From: Auanema rhodensis
Taxonomy: Eukaryota > Nematoda > Chromadorea > Rhabditida > Rhabditidae
Assembly (NCBI GenBank): GCA_964057225.1
Contig: OZ059899.1
Span: 16,004,501-16,068,500 of the forward strand
Reading direction: 5' to 3'
DNA length: 64,000 nucleotides
Part shown: one piece after another, positions 1-10,801 of the stretch
Position numbering within the stretch: the first letter of the stretch is position 1
How the letters are laid out: each line of letters begins with the position of its first letter
Position numbers and translations under genes: made by a program
The notes under the pieces: model-generated
Told to the model about the DNA's origin: nothing
Databases searched by the model: none
The model's input: the letters and a program-made list of their open reading frames with translations, nothing else

Positions 1-304
1 AGGAAGGATAAATCGGACAGGCCGCAGTACGGTGCCCATCAGCTGTCGGTTTATTGCAGAATACACATGAAGCTTTAGGAGCAGTCTGAATGGTCAAATT
101 GTCTAGTTTTAGATTTAACGAATGTTGAATATTGTCCAGTCGTTCGGATAGATGGTTCACCGCGCTAGCTAGGTGCTCGTAGAGCCTCTTTTCAAGCACA
201 ATTAGTTGCCTCAGATTGGCAGCAGTGTTAGGTAGATGGGAATATTTTTTGAGCTCTTCCTCAAAGGAAGCATTCTCAATTATATTCGAGACAATATCTT
301 CCAT
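1..304 (-). CDS. Gag-like zinc-knuckle protein fragment, 5' end only
   Basis: On the minus strand an ATG at 304-302 opens a frame of 101 codons that runs off the left edge without a stop. The first ~70 residues are Leu/Glu/Lys-rich and look like a coiled coil. They are followed by a Cys/His cluster of form C-x2-C-x7-H-x4-C at about residues 83-98. A coiled coil followed by a knuckle is typical of Gag proteins of nematode LTR retrotransposons. I do not recognise the exact family, and the sequence is not close to the Gag at 10166. The frame stays open a few codons upstream of the ATG before the tRNA array begins near 321, so the 5' end may have been cut by the array. A host zinc-finger gene is a possible alternative. 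Confidence 0.45.
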   Translation of the reverse strand, partial: MEDIVSNIIENASFEEELKKYSHLPNTAANLRQLIVLEKRLYEHLASAVNHLSERLDNIQHSLNLKLDNLTIQTAPKASCVFCNKPTADGHRTAACPIYPS

Positions 305-394
305 TTTCACGGAATATAGGAAATTGTTTTTACCCTATTGCGATGATCAAATTGAAATATAACATACGACTGAAATAGTCACATCAAGGTGAGA

Positions 395-405
395 TGGCCG
401 AGCGG
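395..405 (+). promoter_or_regulatory. Pol III internal A box (representative)
   Basis: TGGCCGAGCGG matches the eukaryotic A-box consensus and lies across the D arm. The same sequence recurs in almost every unit. Confidence 0.85.
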
Positions 406-447
406 TCTAAGGCGCTGGTTTTAGGCACCAGTCTCTTCGGAGGCGTG

Positions 448-458
448 GGTTCGAATCC
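448..458 (+). promoter_or_regulatory. Pol III internal B box (representative)
   Basis: GGTTCGAATCC is a perfect B box (TFIIIC contact) spanning the T arm. Units with T54A, C56T, C56G or A58C changes alter this box as well as the tRNA elbow. Confidence 0.88.
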
Positions 459-473
459 CACTCTCATCAGATA

Positions 474-479
474 TTTTTT
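474..479 (+). terminator. Pol III T6 terminator (representative)
   Basis: A run of six T begins five bases after the discriminator base. Nearly every unit keeps this run, so each tRNA has its own Pol III stop signal. Confidence 0.8.
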
Positions 480-501
480 GACATTCCAACGTAGCTAAAA
501 T

Positions 502-850
502 TGTCGCGATAAGCGAGTGAGTTTGTATAAATTTTATCTTCAACAATTGTTTTATTTGTCTCTCCTGTTCTCTCCCTCTCTCTCTCTCTCTCTCTCTTCT
601 TTCTTCTTTCTTGTAACTTCCTAAGTAATTTTTATCCATACCACATGTTGTGTTATACATGTGGCATGACTAACTCTTTGTTTCAGGCTGACGACCGCCC
701 ACGAGAAGAGATCAGTCTTACTTTTTGAACGTTCGCAGTCAGTGATTTTATTCCGTGCTTGTCTTGTTAATTCATCAATAAACCCTTTTCTACATATTCG
801 CTTTGTGTTTTACTTCCAACCATACTATACACTTGTGGTATAACGCCACA
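502..850 (+). mobile_element. Solo BEL/Pao LTR
   Basis: A 349-bp sequence starting TGT and ending ACA, flanked on both sides by the same 5 bp, AAAAT (497-501 and 851-855). Removing it restores an uninterrupted array spacer, so this is a clean insertion. It is nearly identical to the 5' LTR at 9528-9877: I see one substitution, a 2-base difference in a CT run (about 576-596) and a 1-base indel. It contains an AATAAA signal. There is no internal element sequence, so it is a solo LTR left by LTR-LTR recombination. Confidence 0.92.
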
Positions 851-918
851 AAAATTGTTTTTACCCTACTGCGAAGATCAAATTGAAATATAACATACGA
901 CTGAAAATGCCACATCAA

Positions 919-1000
919 GGTGAGATGGCCGAGCGGTCTAAGGCGCTGGTTTAAGGCACCAGTCTCTTCGGAGGCGTGGGTTCGCATCCCACTCTCATCA
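919..1000 (+). tRNA. tRNA-Leu(AAG), A58C variant
   Basis: Full-length tRNA-Leu with anticodon AAG. The T loop reads TTCGCAT instead of TTCGAAT, so A58 is lost. A58 normally pairs with T54 and is the m1A site, and the change also alters the B box. The same change occurs at 3043-3124. Confidence 0.85.
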
Positions 1001-1272
1001 GATGTTTTTTGACATTCCAACGTAGCTAAAATTGTTTTTACCCTATTGCGATGATCAAATTGAAATATAACATACGACTGAAATAGTCACATCAAGGTGA
1101 GATGGCCGAGCGGTCTAAGGCGCTGGTTTTAGGCACCAGTCTCTTCGGAGGCGTGGGTTCGAATCCCACTCTCATCAGATGTTTTTTGACATTCCAACGT
1201 AGCTAAAATTGTTTTTACCCTACTGCGAAGATCAAATTGAAATATAACATACGACTGAAAATGCCACATCAA

Positions 1273-1354
1273 GGTGAGATGGCCGAGCGGTCTAAGGCGC
1301 TGGTTTAAGGCACCAGTCTCTTCGGAGGCGTGGGTTCGAATCCCACTCTCATCA
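1273..1354 (+). tRNA. tRNA-Leu(AAG), representative unit
   Basis: Identical in plan to the UAG gene at 388-469 except for position 34, which is A. The loop is therefore TTAAGGC and the anticodon AAG (inosine-modified IAG in eukaryotes), reading CUU, CUC and CUA. A box, B box, variable arm and A73 are intact. Confidence 0.95.
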
Positions 1355-2157
1355 GATGTTTTTTGACATTCCAACGTAGCTAAAATTGTTTTTACCCTAT
1401 TGCGATGATCAAATTGAAATATAACATACGACTGAAATAGTCACATCAAGGTGAGATGGCCGAGCGGTCTAAGGCGCTGGTTTAAGGCACCAGTCTCTTC
1501 GGAGGCGTGGGTTCGAATCCCACTCTCATCAGATATTTTTTGACATTCCAACGTAGCTAAAATTGTTTTTACTCTACTGCGATGATCAAATTCGAATATA
1601 ACATACGACTGAAATAGTCACATCAAGGTGAGATGGCCGAGCGGTCTAAGGCGCTGGTTTTAGGCACCAGTCTCTTCGGAGGCGTGGGTTCGAATCCCAC
1701 TCTCATCAGATATTTTTTGACATTCCAACGTAGCTAAAATTGTTTTTACCCTATTGCGATGATCAAATTGAAATATAACATACGACTGAAATAGTCACAT
1801 CAAGGTGAGATGGCCGAGCGGTCTAAGGCGCTGGTTTAAGGCACCAGTCTCTTCGGAGGCGTGGGTTCGAATCCCACTCTCATCAGATATTTTTTGACAT
1901 TCCAACGTAGCTAAAATTGTTTTTACCCTATTGCGATGATCAAATTGAAATATAACATACGACTGAAATAGTCACATCAAGGTGAGATGGCCGAGCGGTC
2001 TAAGGCGCTGGTTTTAGGCACCAGTCTCTTCGGAGGCGTGGGTTCGAATCCCACTCTCATCAGATATTTTTTGACATTCCAACGTAGCTAAAATTGTTTT
2101 TACTCTACTGCGATGATCAAATTGAAATATAACATACGACTGAAAATGCCACATCAA

Positions 2158-2239
2158 GGTGAGATGGCCGAGCGGTCTAAGGCGCTGGTTTTAGGCACCA
2201 GTCTCTTCGGAGGCGTGGGTTGGAATCCCACTCTCATCA
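2158..2239 (+). tRNA. tRNA-Leu(UAG), C56G variant
   Basis: The T loop reads TTGGAAT. C56 is nearly invariant because it pairs with G19 at the elbow and sits in the B box, so this copy is probably weak or dead. Confidence 0.8.
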
Positions 2240-3042
2240 GATATTTTTTGACATTCCAACGTAGCTAAAATTGTTTTTACCCTACTGCGATGATCAAATT
2301 CGAATATAACATACGACTGAAATAGTCACATCAAGGTGAGATGGCCGAGCGGTCTAAGGCGCTGGTTTTAGGCACCAGTCTCTTCGGAGGCGTGGGTTCG
2401 AATCCCACTCTCATCAGATATTTTTTGACATTCCAACGAAGCTAAAATTGTTTTTACCCTACTGCGAAGATCAAATTGAAATATAACATACGACTGAAAA
2501 TGCCACATCAAGGGGAGATGGCCGAGCGGTCTAAGGCGCTGGTTTAAGGCACCAGTCTCTTCGGAGGCGTGGGTTCGAATCCCACTCTCATCAGATATTT
2601 TTTGACATTCCAACGAAGCTAAAATTGTTTTTACCCTACTGCGAAGATCAAATTGAAATATAACATACGACTGAAAATGCCACATCAAGGTGAGATGGCC
2701 GAGCGGTCTAAGGCGCTGGTTTAAGGCACCAGTCTCTTCGGAGGCGTGGGTTCGAATCCCACTCTCATCAGATGTTTTTTGACATTCCAACGTAGCTAAA
2801 ATTGTTTTTACCCTATTGCGATGATCAAATTGAAATATAACATACGACTGAAATAGTCACATCAAGGTGAGATGGCCGAGCGGTCTAAGGCGCTGGTTTA
2901 AGGCACCAGTCTCTTCGGAGGCGTGGGTTCGAATCCCACTCTCATCAGATGTTTTTTGACATTCCAACGTAGCTAAAATTGTTTTTACCCTATTGCGATG
3001 ATCAAATTGAAATATAACATACGACTGAAATAGTCACATCAA

Positions 3043-3124
3043 GGTGAGATGGCCGAGCGGTCTAAGGCGCTGGTTTAAGGCACCAGTCTCTTCGGAGGCG
3101 TGGGTTCGCATCCCACTCTCATCA
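3043..3124 (+). tRNA. tRNA-Leu(AAG), A58C variant
   Basis: Same T-loop change as the gene at 919-1000 (TTCGCAT). Confidence 0.85.
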
Positions 3125-6100
3125 GATGTTTTTTGACATTCCAACGTAGCTAAAATTGTTTTTACCCTATTGCGATGATCAAATTGAAATATAACATACG
3201 ACTGAAATAGTCACATCAAGGTGAGATGGCCGAGCGGTCTAAGGCGCTGGTTTTAGGCACCAGTCTCTTCGGAGGCGTGGGTTCGAATCCCACTCTCATC
3301 AGATATTTTTTGACATTCCAACGTTGCTAAAATTGTTTTTACCCAACTGCTATGATCAAATTCAAATATAACATACGACCGAAATAGTCACATCAAGGTG
3401 AGATGGCCGAGCGGTCTAAGGCGCTGGTTTAAGGCACCAGTCTCTTCGGAGGCGTGGGTTCGAATCCCACTCTCATCAGATATTTTTTGACATTCCAACG
3501 TAGCTAAAATTGTTTTTACTCTACTGCGATGATCAAATTGAAATATAACATACGACTGAAAATGCCACATCAAGGTGAGATGGCCGAGCGGTCTAAGGCG
3601 CTGGTTTTAGGCACCAGTCTCTTCGGAGGCGTGGGTTCGAATCCCACTCTCATCAGATGTTTTTTGACATTCCAACGTAGCTAAAATTGTTTTTACCCTA
3701 CTGCGAAGATCAAATTGAAATATAACATACGACTGAAATAGTCACATCAAGGTGAGATGGCCGAGCGGTCTAAGGCGCTGGTTTAAGGCACCAGTCTCTT
3801 CGGAGGCGTGGGTTCGAATCTCACTCTCATCAGATATTTTTTGACATTCCAACGTAGCTAAAATTGTTTTTACTCTACTGCGATGATCAAATTGAAATAT
3901 AACATACGACTGAAAATGCCACATCAAGGTGAGATGGCCGAGCGGTCTAAGGCGCTGGTTTTAGGCACCAGTCTCTTCGGAGGCGTGGGTTCGAATCCCA
4001 CTGTCATCAGATATTTTTTGACATTCCAACGTTGCTAAAATTGTTTTTACCCTACTGCTATGATCAAATTCAAATATAACATACGACTGAAAATGCCACA
4101 TCAAGGTGAGATGGCCGAGCGGTCTAAGGCGCTGGTTTAAGGCACCAGTCTCTTCGGAGGCGTGGGTTCGAATCCCACTCTCATCAGATATTTTTTGACA
4201 TTCCAACGTAGCTAAAATTGTTTTTACCCTATTGCGATGATCAAATTGAAATATAACATACGACTGAAAATGCCACATCAAGGTGAGATGGCCGAGCGGT
4301 CTAAGGCGCTGGTTTTAGGCACCAGTCTCTTCGGAGGCGTGGGTTCGAATCCCACTCTCATCAGATATTTTTTGACATTCCAACGTAGCTAAAATTGTTT
4401 TTACCCTACTGCGATGATCAAATTCGAATATAACATACGACTGAAATAGTCACATCAAGGTGAGATGGCCGAGCGGTCTAAGGCGCTGGTTTTAGGCACC
4501 AGTCTCTTCGGAGGCGTGGGTTCGAATCCCACTCTCATCAGATATTTTTTGACATTCCAACGTAGCTAAAATTGTTTTTACCCTACTGCGAAGATCAAAT
4601 TGAAATATAACATACGACTGAAAATGCCACATCAAGGTGAGATGGCCGAGCGGTCTAAGGCGCTGGTTTAAGGCACCAGTCTCTTCGGAGGCGTGGGTTC
4701 GAATCCCACTCTCATCAGATATTTTTTGACATTCCAACGTAGCTAAAATTGTTTTTACCCTATTGCGATGATCAAATTGAAATATAACATACGACTGAAA
4801 TAGTCACATCAAGGTGAGATGGCCGAGCGGTCTAAGGCGCTGGTTTAAGGCACCAGTCTCTTCGGAGGCGTGGGTTCGAATCCCACTGTCATCAGATATT
4901 TTTTGACATTCCAACGTAGCTAAAATTGTTTTTACTCTACTGCGATGATCAAATTGAAATATAACATACGACTGAAAATGCCACATCAAGGTGAGATGGC
5001 CGAGCGGTCTAAGGCGCTGGTTTTAGGCACCAGTCTCTTCGGAGGCGTGGGTTCGAATCCCACTCTCATCAGATATTTTTTGACATTCCAACGTAGCTAA
5101 AATTGTTTTTACCCTATTGCGATGATCAAATTGAAATATAACATACGACTGAAATAGTCACATCAAGGTGAGATGGCCGAGCGGTCTAAGGCGCTGGTTT
5201 TAGGCACCAGTCTCTTCGGAGGCGTGGGTTCGAATCCCACTCTCATCAGATATTTTTTGACATTCCAACGTAGCTAAAATTGTTTTTACCCTATTGCGAT
5301 GATCAAATTGAAATATAACATACGACTGAAATAGTCACATCAAGGTGAGATGGCCGAGCGGTCTAAGGCGCTGGTTTTAGGCACCAGTCTCTTCGGAGGC
5401 GTGGGTTCGAATCCCACTCTCATCAGATATTTTTTGACATTCCAACGTAGCTAAAATTGTTTTTACCCTACTGCGATGATCAAATTCGAATATAACATAC
5501 GACTGAAATAGTCACATCAAGGTGAGATGGCCGAGCGGTCTAAGGCGCTGGTTTTAGGCACCAGTCTCTTCGGAGGCGTGGGTTCGAATCCCACTCTCAT
5601 CAGATGTTTTTTGACATTCCAACGTAGCTAAAATTGTTTTTACCCTACTGCGAAGATCAAATTGAAATATAACATACGACTGAAATAGTCACATCAAGGT
5701 GAGATGGCCGAGCGGTCTAAGGCGCTGGTTTAAGGCACCAGTCTCTTCGGAGGCGTGGGTTCGAATCCCACTCTCATTAGATATTTTTTGACATTCCAAC
5801 GTAGCTAAAATTGTTTTTACCCTACTGCGAAGATCAAATTGAAATATAACATACGACTGAAAATGCCACATCAAGGTGAGATGGCCGAGCGGTCTAAGGC
5901 GCTGGTTTTAGGCACCAGTCTCTTCGGAGGCGTGGGTTCGAATCCCACTCTCATCAGATATTTTTTGACATTCCAACGTAGCTAAAATTGTTTTTACCCT
6001 ATTCCGATGATCAAATTGAAATATAACATACGACTGAAATAGTCACATCAAGGTGAGATGGCCGAGCGGTCTAAGGCGCTGGTTTAAGGCACCAGTCTCT

Positions 6101-8883
6101 TCGGAGGCGTGGGTTCGAATCCCACTCTCATCAGATATTTTTTGACATTCCAACGTTGCTAAAATTGTTTTTACCCTACTGCTATGATCAAATTCAAATA
6201 TAACATACGACTGAAAATGCCACATCAAGGTGAGATGGCCGAGCGGTCTAAGGCGCTGGTTTAAGGCACCAGTCTCTTCGGAGGCGTGGGTTCGAATCCC
6301 ACTCTCATCAGATATTTTTTGACATTCCAACGTAGCTAAAATTGTTTTTACCCTATTGCGATGATCAAATTGAAATATAACATACGACTGAAAATGCCAC
6401 ATCAAGGTGAGATGGCCGAGCGGTCTAAGGCGCTGGTTTTAGGCACCAGTCTCTTCGGAGGCGTGGGTTCGAATCCCACTCTCATCAGATATTTTTTGAC
6501 ATTCCAACGTAGCTAAAATTGTTTTTACCCTACTGCGATGATCAAATTCGAATATAACATACGACTGAAATAGTCACATCAAGGTGAGATGGCCGAGCGG
6601 TCTAAGGCGCTGGTTTTAGGCACCAGTCTCTTCGGAGGCGTGGGTTCGAATCCCACTCTCATCAGATATTTTTTGACATTCCAACGTAGCTAAAATTGTT
6701 TTTACCCTACTGCGAAGATCAAATTGAAATATAACATACGACTGAAAATGCCACATCAAGGTGTGATGGCCGAGCGGTCTAAGGCGCTGGTTTTAGGCAC
6801 CAGTCTCTTCGGAGGCGTGGGTTCGAATCCCACTCTCATCAGATATTTTTTGACATTCCAACGTAGCTAAAATTGTTTTTACCCTACTGCGAAGATCAAA
6901 TTGAAATATAACATACGACTGAAAATGCCACATCAAGGTGAGATGGCCGAGCGGTCTAAGGCGCTGGTTTTAGGCACCAGTCTCTTCGGAGGCGTGGGTT
7001 CGAATCCCACTCTCATCAGATATTTTTTGACATTCCAACGTTGCTAAAATTGTTTTTACCCTACTGCTATGATCAAATTCAAATATAACATACGACTGAA
7101 AATGCCACATCAAGGTGAGATGGCGGAGCGGTCTAAGGCGCTGGTTTAAGGCACCAGTCTCTTCGGAGGCGTGGGTTCGAATCCCACTCTCATCAGATAT
7201 TTTTTGACATTCCAACGTAGCTAAAATTGTTTTTACCCTACTGCGAAGATCAAATTGAAATATAACATACGACTGAAAATGCCACATCAAGGTGAGATGG
7301 CCGAGCGGTCTAAGGCGCTGGTTTTAGGCACCAGTCTCTTCGGAGGCGTGGGTTCGAATCCCACTCTCATCAGATATTTTTTGACATTCCAACGTAGCTA
7401 AAATTGTTTTTACCCTACTGCGAAGATCAAATTGAAATATAACATACGACTGAAAATGCCACATCAAGGTGAGATGGCCGAGCGGTCTAAGGCGCTGGTT
7501 TTAGGCACCAGTCTCTTCGGAGGCGTGGGTTCGAATCCCACTCTCATCAGATATTTTTTGACATTCCAACGTAGCTAAAATTGTTTTTACCCTATTCCGA
7601 TGATCAAATTGAAATATAACATACGACTGAAATAGTCACATCAAGGTGAGATGGCCGAGCGGTCTAAGGCGCTGGTTTAAGGCACCAGTCTCTTCGGAGG
7701 CGTGGGTTCGAATCCCACTCTCATCAGATATTTTTTGACATTCCAACGTTGCTAAAATTGTTTTTACCCTACTGCTATGATCAAATTCAAATATAACATA
7801 CGACTGAAAATGCCACATCAAGGTGAGATGGCCGAGCGGTCTAAGGCGCTGGTTTAAGGCACCAGTCTCTTCGGAGGCGTGGGTTCGAATCCCACTCTCA
7901 TCAGATATTTTTTGACATTCCAACGTAGCTAAAATTGTTTTTACCCTATTGCGATGATCAAATTGAAATATAACATACGACTGAAAATGCCACATCAAGG
8001 TGAGATGGCCGAGCGGTCTAAGGCGCTGGTTTTAGGCACCAGTCTCTTCGGAGGCGTGGGTTCGAATCCCACTCTCATCAGATATTTTTTGACATTCCAA
8101 CGTAGCTAAAATTGTTTTTACCCTACTGCGATGATCAAATTCGAATATAACATACGACTGAAATAGTCACATCAAGGTGAGATGGCCGAGCGGTCTAAGG
8201 CGCTGGTTTTAGGCACCAGTCTCTTCGGAGGCGTGGGTTCGAATCCCACTCTCATCAGATATTTTTTGACATTCCAACGTAGCTAAAATTGTTTTTACCC
8301 TATTGCGATGATCAAATTGAAATATAACATACGACTGAAATAGTCACATCAAGGTGAGATGGCCGAGCGGTCTAAGGCGCTGGTTTTAGGCACCAGTCTC
8401 TTCGGAGGCGTGGGTTCGAATCCCACTCTCATCAGATATTTTTTGACATTCCAACGTTGCTAAAATTGTTTTTACCCAACTGCTATGATCAAATTCAAAT
8501 ATAACATACGACCGAAATAGTCACATCAAGGTGAGATGGCCGAGCGGTCTAAGGCGCTGGTTTAAGGCACCAGTCTCTTCGGAGGCGTGGGTTCGAATCC
8601 CACTCTCATCAGATATTTTTTGACATTCCAACGTAGCTAAAATTGTTTTTACCCTATTGCGATGATCAAATTGAAATATAACATACGACTGAAAATGCCA
8701 CATCATGGTGAGATGGCCGAGCGGTCTAAGGCGCTGGTTTTAGGCACCAGTCTCTTCGGAGGCGTGGGTTCGAATCCCACTCTCATCAGATATTTTTTGA
8801 CATTCCAACGTAGCTAAAATTGTTTTTACCCTACTGCGAAGATCAAATTGAAATATAACATACGACTGAAAATGCCACATCAA

Positions 8884-8964
8884 GGTGAGATGGCCGAGCG
8901 GTCTAAGGCGCTGGTTTTAGGCACCAGTCTCTTCGGAGGCGTGGTTCGAATCCCACTCTCATCA
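8884..8964 (+). tRNA. tRNA-Leu(UAG) with one-base T-stem deletion
   Basis: One G of the T-stem strand GTGGG is missing, leaving an 81-nt gene with a 4-bp or bulged T stem and a shifted B box. It is likely non-functional. It explains the single 176-bp step in array A. Confidence 0.85.
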
Positions 8965-9527
8965 GATATTTTTTGACATTCCAACGTTGCTAAAATTGTT
9001 TTTACCCTACTGCTATGATCAAATTCAAATATAACATACGACTGAAAATGCCACATCAAGGTGAGATGGCCGAGCGGTCTAAGGCGCTGGTTTAAGGCAC
9101 CAGTCTCTTCGGAGGCGTGGGTTCGAATCCCACTCTCATCAGATATTTTTTGACATTCCAACGTAGCTAAAATTGTTTTTACCCTACTGCGAAGATCAAA
9201 TTGAAATATAACATACGACTGAAAATGCCACATCAAGGTGAGATGGCCGAGCGGTCTAAGGCGCTGGTTTTAGGCACCAGTCTCTTCGGAGGCGTGGGTT
9301 CGAATCCCACTCTCATCAGATATTTTTTGACATTCCAACGTAGCTAAAATTGTTTTTACCCTACTGCGAAGATCAAATTGAAATATAACATACGACTGAA
9401 AATGCCACATCAAGGTGAGATGGCCGAGCGGTCTAAGGCGCTGGTTTTAGGCACCAGTCTCTTCGGAGGCGTGGGTTCGAATCCCACTCTCATCAGATAT
9501 TTTTTGACATTCCAACGTAGCTAAAAT

Positions 9528-9594
9528 TGTCGCGATAAGCGAGTGAGTTTGTATAAATTTTATCTTCAACAATTGTTTTATTTGTCTCTCCTGT

Positions 9595-9625
<31 letters not shown>

Positions 9626-9877
9626 TCTTTCTTCTTTCTTGTAACTTCCTAGTAATTTTTATCCATACCACATGTTGTGTTATACATGTGGCATGACTAA
9701 CTCTTCGTTTCAGGCTGACGACCGCCCACGAGAAGAGATCAGTCTTACTTTTTGAACGTTCGCAGTCAGTGATTTTATTCCGTGCTTGTCTTGTTAATTC
9801 ATCAATAAACCCTTTTCTACATATTCGCTTTGTGTTTTACTTCCAACCATACTATACACTTGTGGTATAACGCCACA
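9528..9877 (+). repeat. 5' LTR of BEL/Pao element
   Basis: 350 bp, TGT...ACA, with a CT-rich stretch in the 5' part and AATAAA at 9804-9809. It is nearly identical to the solo LTR at 502-850, implying that both insertions are recent. Confidence 0.92.
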
Positions 9878-9880
9878 AAT

Positions 9881-9892
9881 TGGTGCATCGGC
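9881..9892 (+). other. Primer-binding site, likely tRNA-Gly
   Basis: TGGTGCATCGGC begins three bases after the LTR. It is complementary to the 3' end GCCGATGCACCA that I recall for tRNA-Gly(GCC) of invertebrates. The match itself is seen; the tRNA identity rests on memory. Confidence 0.65.
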
Positions 9893-10165
9893 TAGTTTAG
9901 ATCTTAGCCGCTTTAAGTCCCGCGTGGCAGGTGAGATACAACTCGAACCAAGCGTGTTTGAGCAAAAAACATACTTAATAAAAATCGTGGCGATCATAAG
10001 TCCACGTCAAGTCACACCAAACAGACTTGAACAATAAGCAAACTCTGAAATTAGAAACAGTGGTTTTAATTTCCTTACGTTCACATATACTGTGATCACC
10101 AAACAAACAAAGAAAAAAGAAAACAAAAAAGGAACATAAGCATTATTCCTACATCTACAACTAAA
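9893..10165 (+). other. Untranslated leader of BEL/Pao element
   Basis: AT-rich leader between the primer site and the first Gag ATG, ending in an A-rich stretch. No gene is visible in it. Confidence 0.6.
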
Positions 10166-10801
10166 ATGTCACTCCTTTTTGTCAATCATATCAAACAATC
10201 TAACCAGTTTCTTGGAGAACTGCTTACACGATACGAGATGGAAGTGAAGGACCTTCCTGGTATTCTGGTAGATTGCGACTTCCACACTGAGGAAGAAGAG
10301 GAAACCCTCTCTTGCCTTATCATTCGCTGGGCAAAAGTCCAACACCAATTCAAAGAATCGTTGAAAAATCATCAAGATAACGAGAAAAAATTCCAAAAAT
10401 TTTACGAAGCATCAGACAAAACGCTTCGTAAAGCATTAGACGAACAGTACATCGCCTTCACATCCGATGAAGACTTTGAACCGAACATTAAAAAGGTTCA
10501 AAACGCCATTATTGAGCTTGACGAACACATCATGAAAGCCGAACGCATACTTAGAAAGCTGAGAAAAATGCTTCATAAGAATGAATCTGAGCACAACAGC
10601 AATTGCTCAACAGAAAACAATGAAACAGAAAACAAATCGAATGATCAATTTCTGGAAATTATCAAGTACACATCCAACAAACTAGCATCCAAAAACCAGC
10701 GATGTCGCTACCTACATTTGATGGCAAACCAGAGAACTTCAAATCATTCTGGGGCCGTTTTGATAGACTTGTTCATGATAATGAACAGTTTACAACCTTA
10801 G
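10166..10801 (+). CDS. gag: Gag N-terminal part of BEL/Pao element
   Basis: The first long frame after the leader starts at ATG 10166. Residues 1 to about 177 are charged and helical, with Glu/Lys/Leu spacing expected of a coiled coil, as in the N-terminus of BEL/Pao Gag. The frame then runs on for about 34 residues into the next frame's sequence. The natural continuation is the Gag domain that begins at 10702 in the -1 frame, so the biological product is probably Gag-Pol with the break near the A5 run at 10691-10695. This may be a one-base indel or a frameshift site; the run is not a canonical slippery heptamer. Confidence 0.75.
   Translation: MSLLFVNHIKQSNQFLGELLTRYEMEVKDLPGILVDCDFHTEEEEETLSCLIIRWAKVQHQFKESLKNHQDNEKKFQKFYEASDKTLRKALDEQYIAFTSDEDFEPNIKKVQNAIIELDEHIMKAERILRKLRKMLHKNESEHNSNCSTENNETENKSNDQFLEIIKYTSNKLASKNQRCRYLHLMANQRTSNHSGAVLIDLFMIMNSLQP

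Larger units (their letters stand above)
388..469 (+). tRNA. tRNA-Leu(UAG), representative unit
   Basis: This 82-nt gene folds as a type II tRNA: 7-bp acceptor stem (GGTGAGA with TCTCATC, one G-U), 3-bp D stem, anticodon stem CTGGT/ACCAG, 7-base loop with anticodon TAG at 422-424 and G37, and a variable arm with CTC/GAG stem and TTCG loop. The T arm is GTGGG-TTCGAAT-CCCAC and the discriminator is A73. The anticodon, long variable arm and A73 all fit leucine, and it reads CUA. No intron is present and CCA is not encoded. Confidence 0.95.
321..501 (+). repeat. First unit of tRNA-Leu array A
   Basis: One 177-bp-type unit with its tRNA at 388-469. It joins the Gag-like fragment at about 319-321 and is split from the rest of array A by the solo LTR at 502. 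The five bases 497-501 (AAAAT) are the left target-site copy of that insertion. Confidence 0.85.
856..9527 (+). repeat. tRNA-Leu array A, 49 units
   Basis: A head-to-tail 177-bp array with 82-nt tRNA-Leu genes starting at 919 and every 177 bp to 9414, with one 1-base shift after 8884. AAG genes (20 besides 919) start at 1273, 1450, 1804, 2512, 2689, 2866, 3043, 3397, 3751, 4105, 4636, 4813, 5698, 6052, 6229, 7114, 7645, 7822, 8530 and 9060. All other starts are UAG. The ~95-bp spacer is AT-rich and varies among a few haplotypes at the sites before and after the GATCAAATT motif. Odd genes: 2512 (T3G), 3751 (T-stem change), 3928 and 4813 (acceptor change), 5698 (C-to-T at the 3' end), 6760 (A5T) and 7114 (D-stem C-to-G). 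Small open frames that appear across the array are read-through of the tRNA sequence and are not protein genes. Confidence 0.95.

Noticed and set aside
388..469. tRNA-Ser or selenocysteine tRNA, because of the long variable arm
   Set aside because: Anticodons UAG/AAG, discriminator A73 and the 7-bp acceptor with ordinary D arm fit leucine only.
576..596. CT microsatellite as a separate feature
   Set aside because: It is part of the LTR and recurs in the same place in the 5' LTR. It is noted only as a length polymorphism.
856..9527. CRISPR-like array
   Set aside because: Repeats and spacers are both conserved in every unit, and the unit contains a full tRNA. There are no unique spacers and no cas genes.
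10686..10697. Programmed -1 slippery heptamer joining the two Gag frames
   Set aside because: The run is C-AAAAA-C, which does not fit X-XXY-YYZ, and re-pairing would be poor. A simple indel is more likely.
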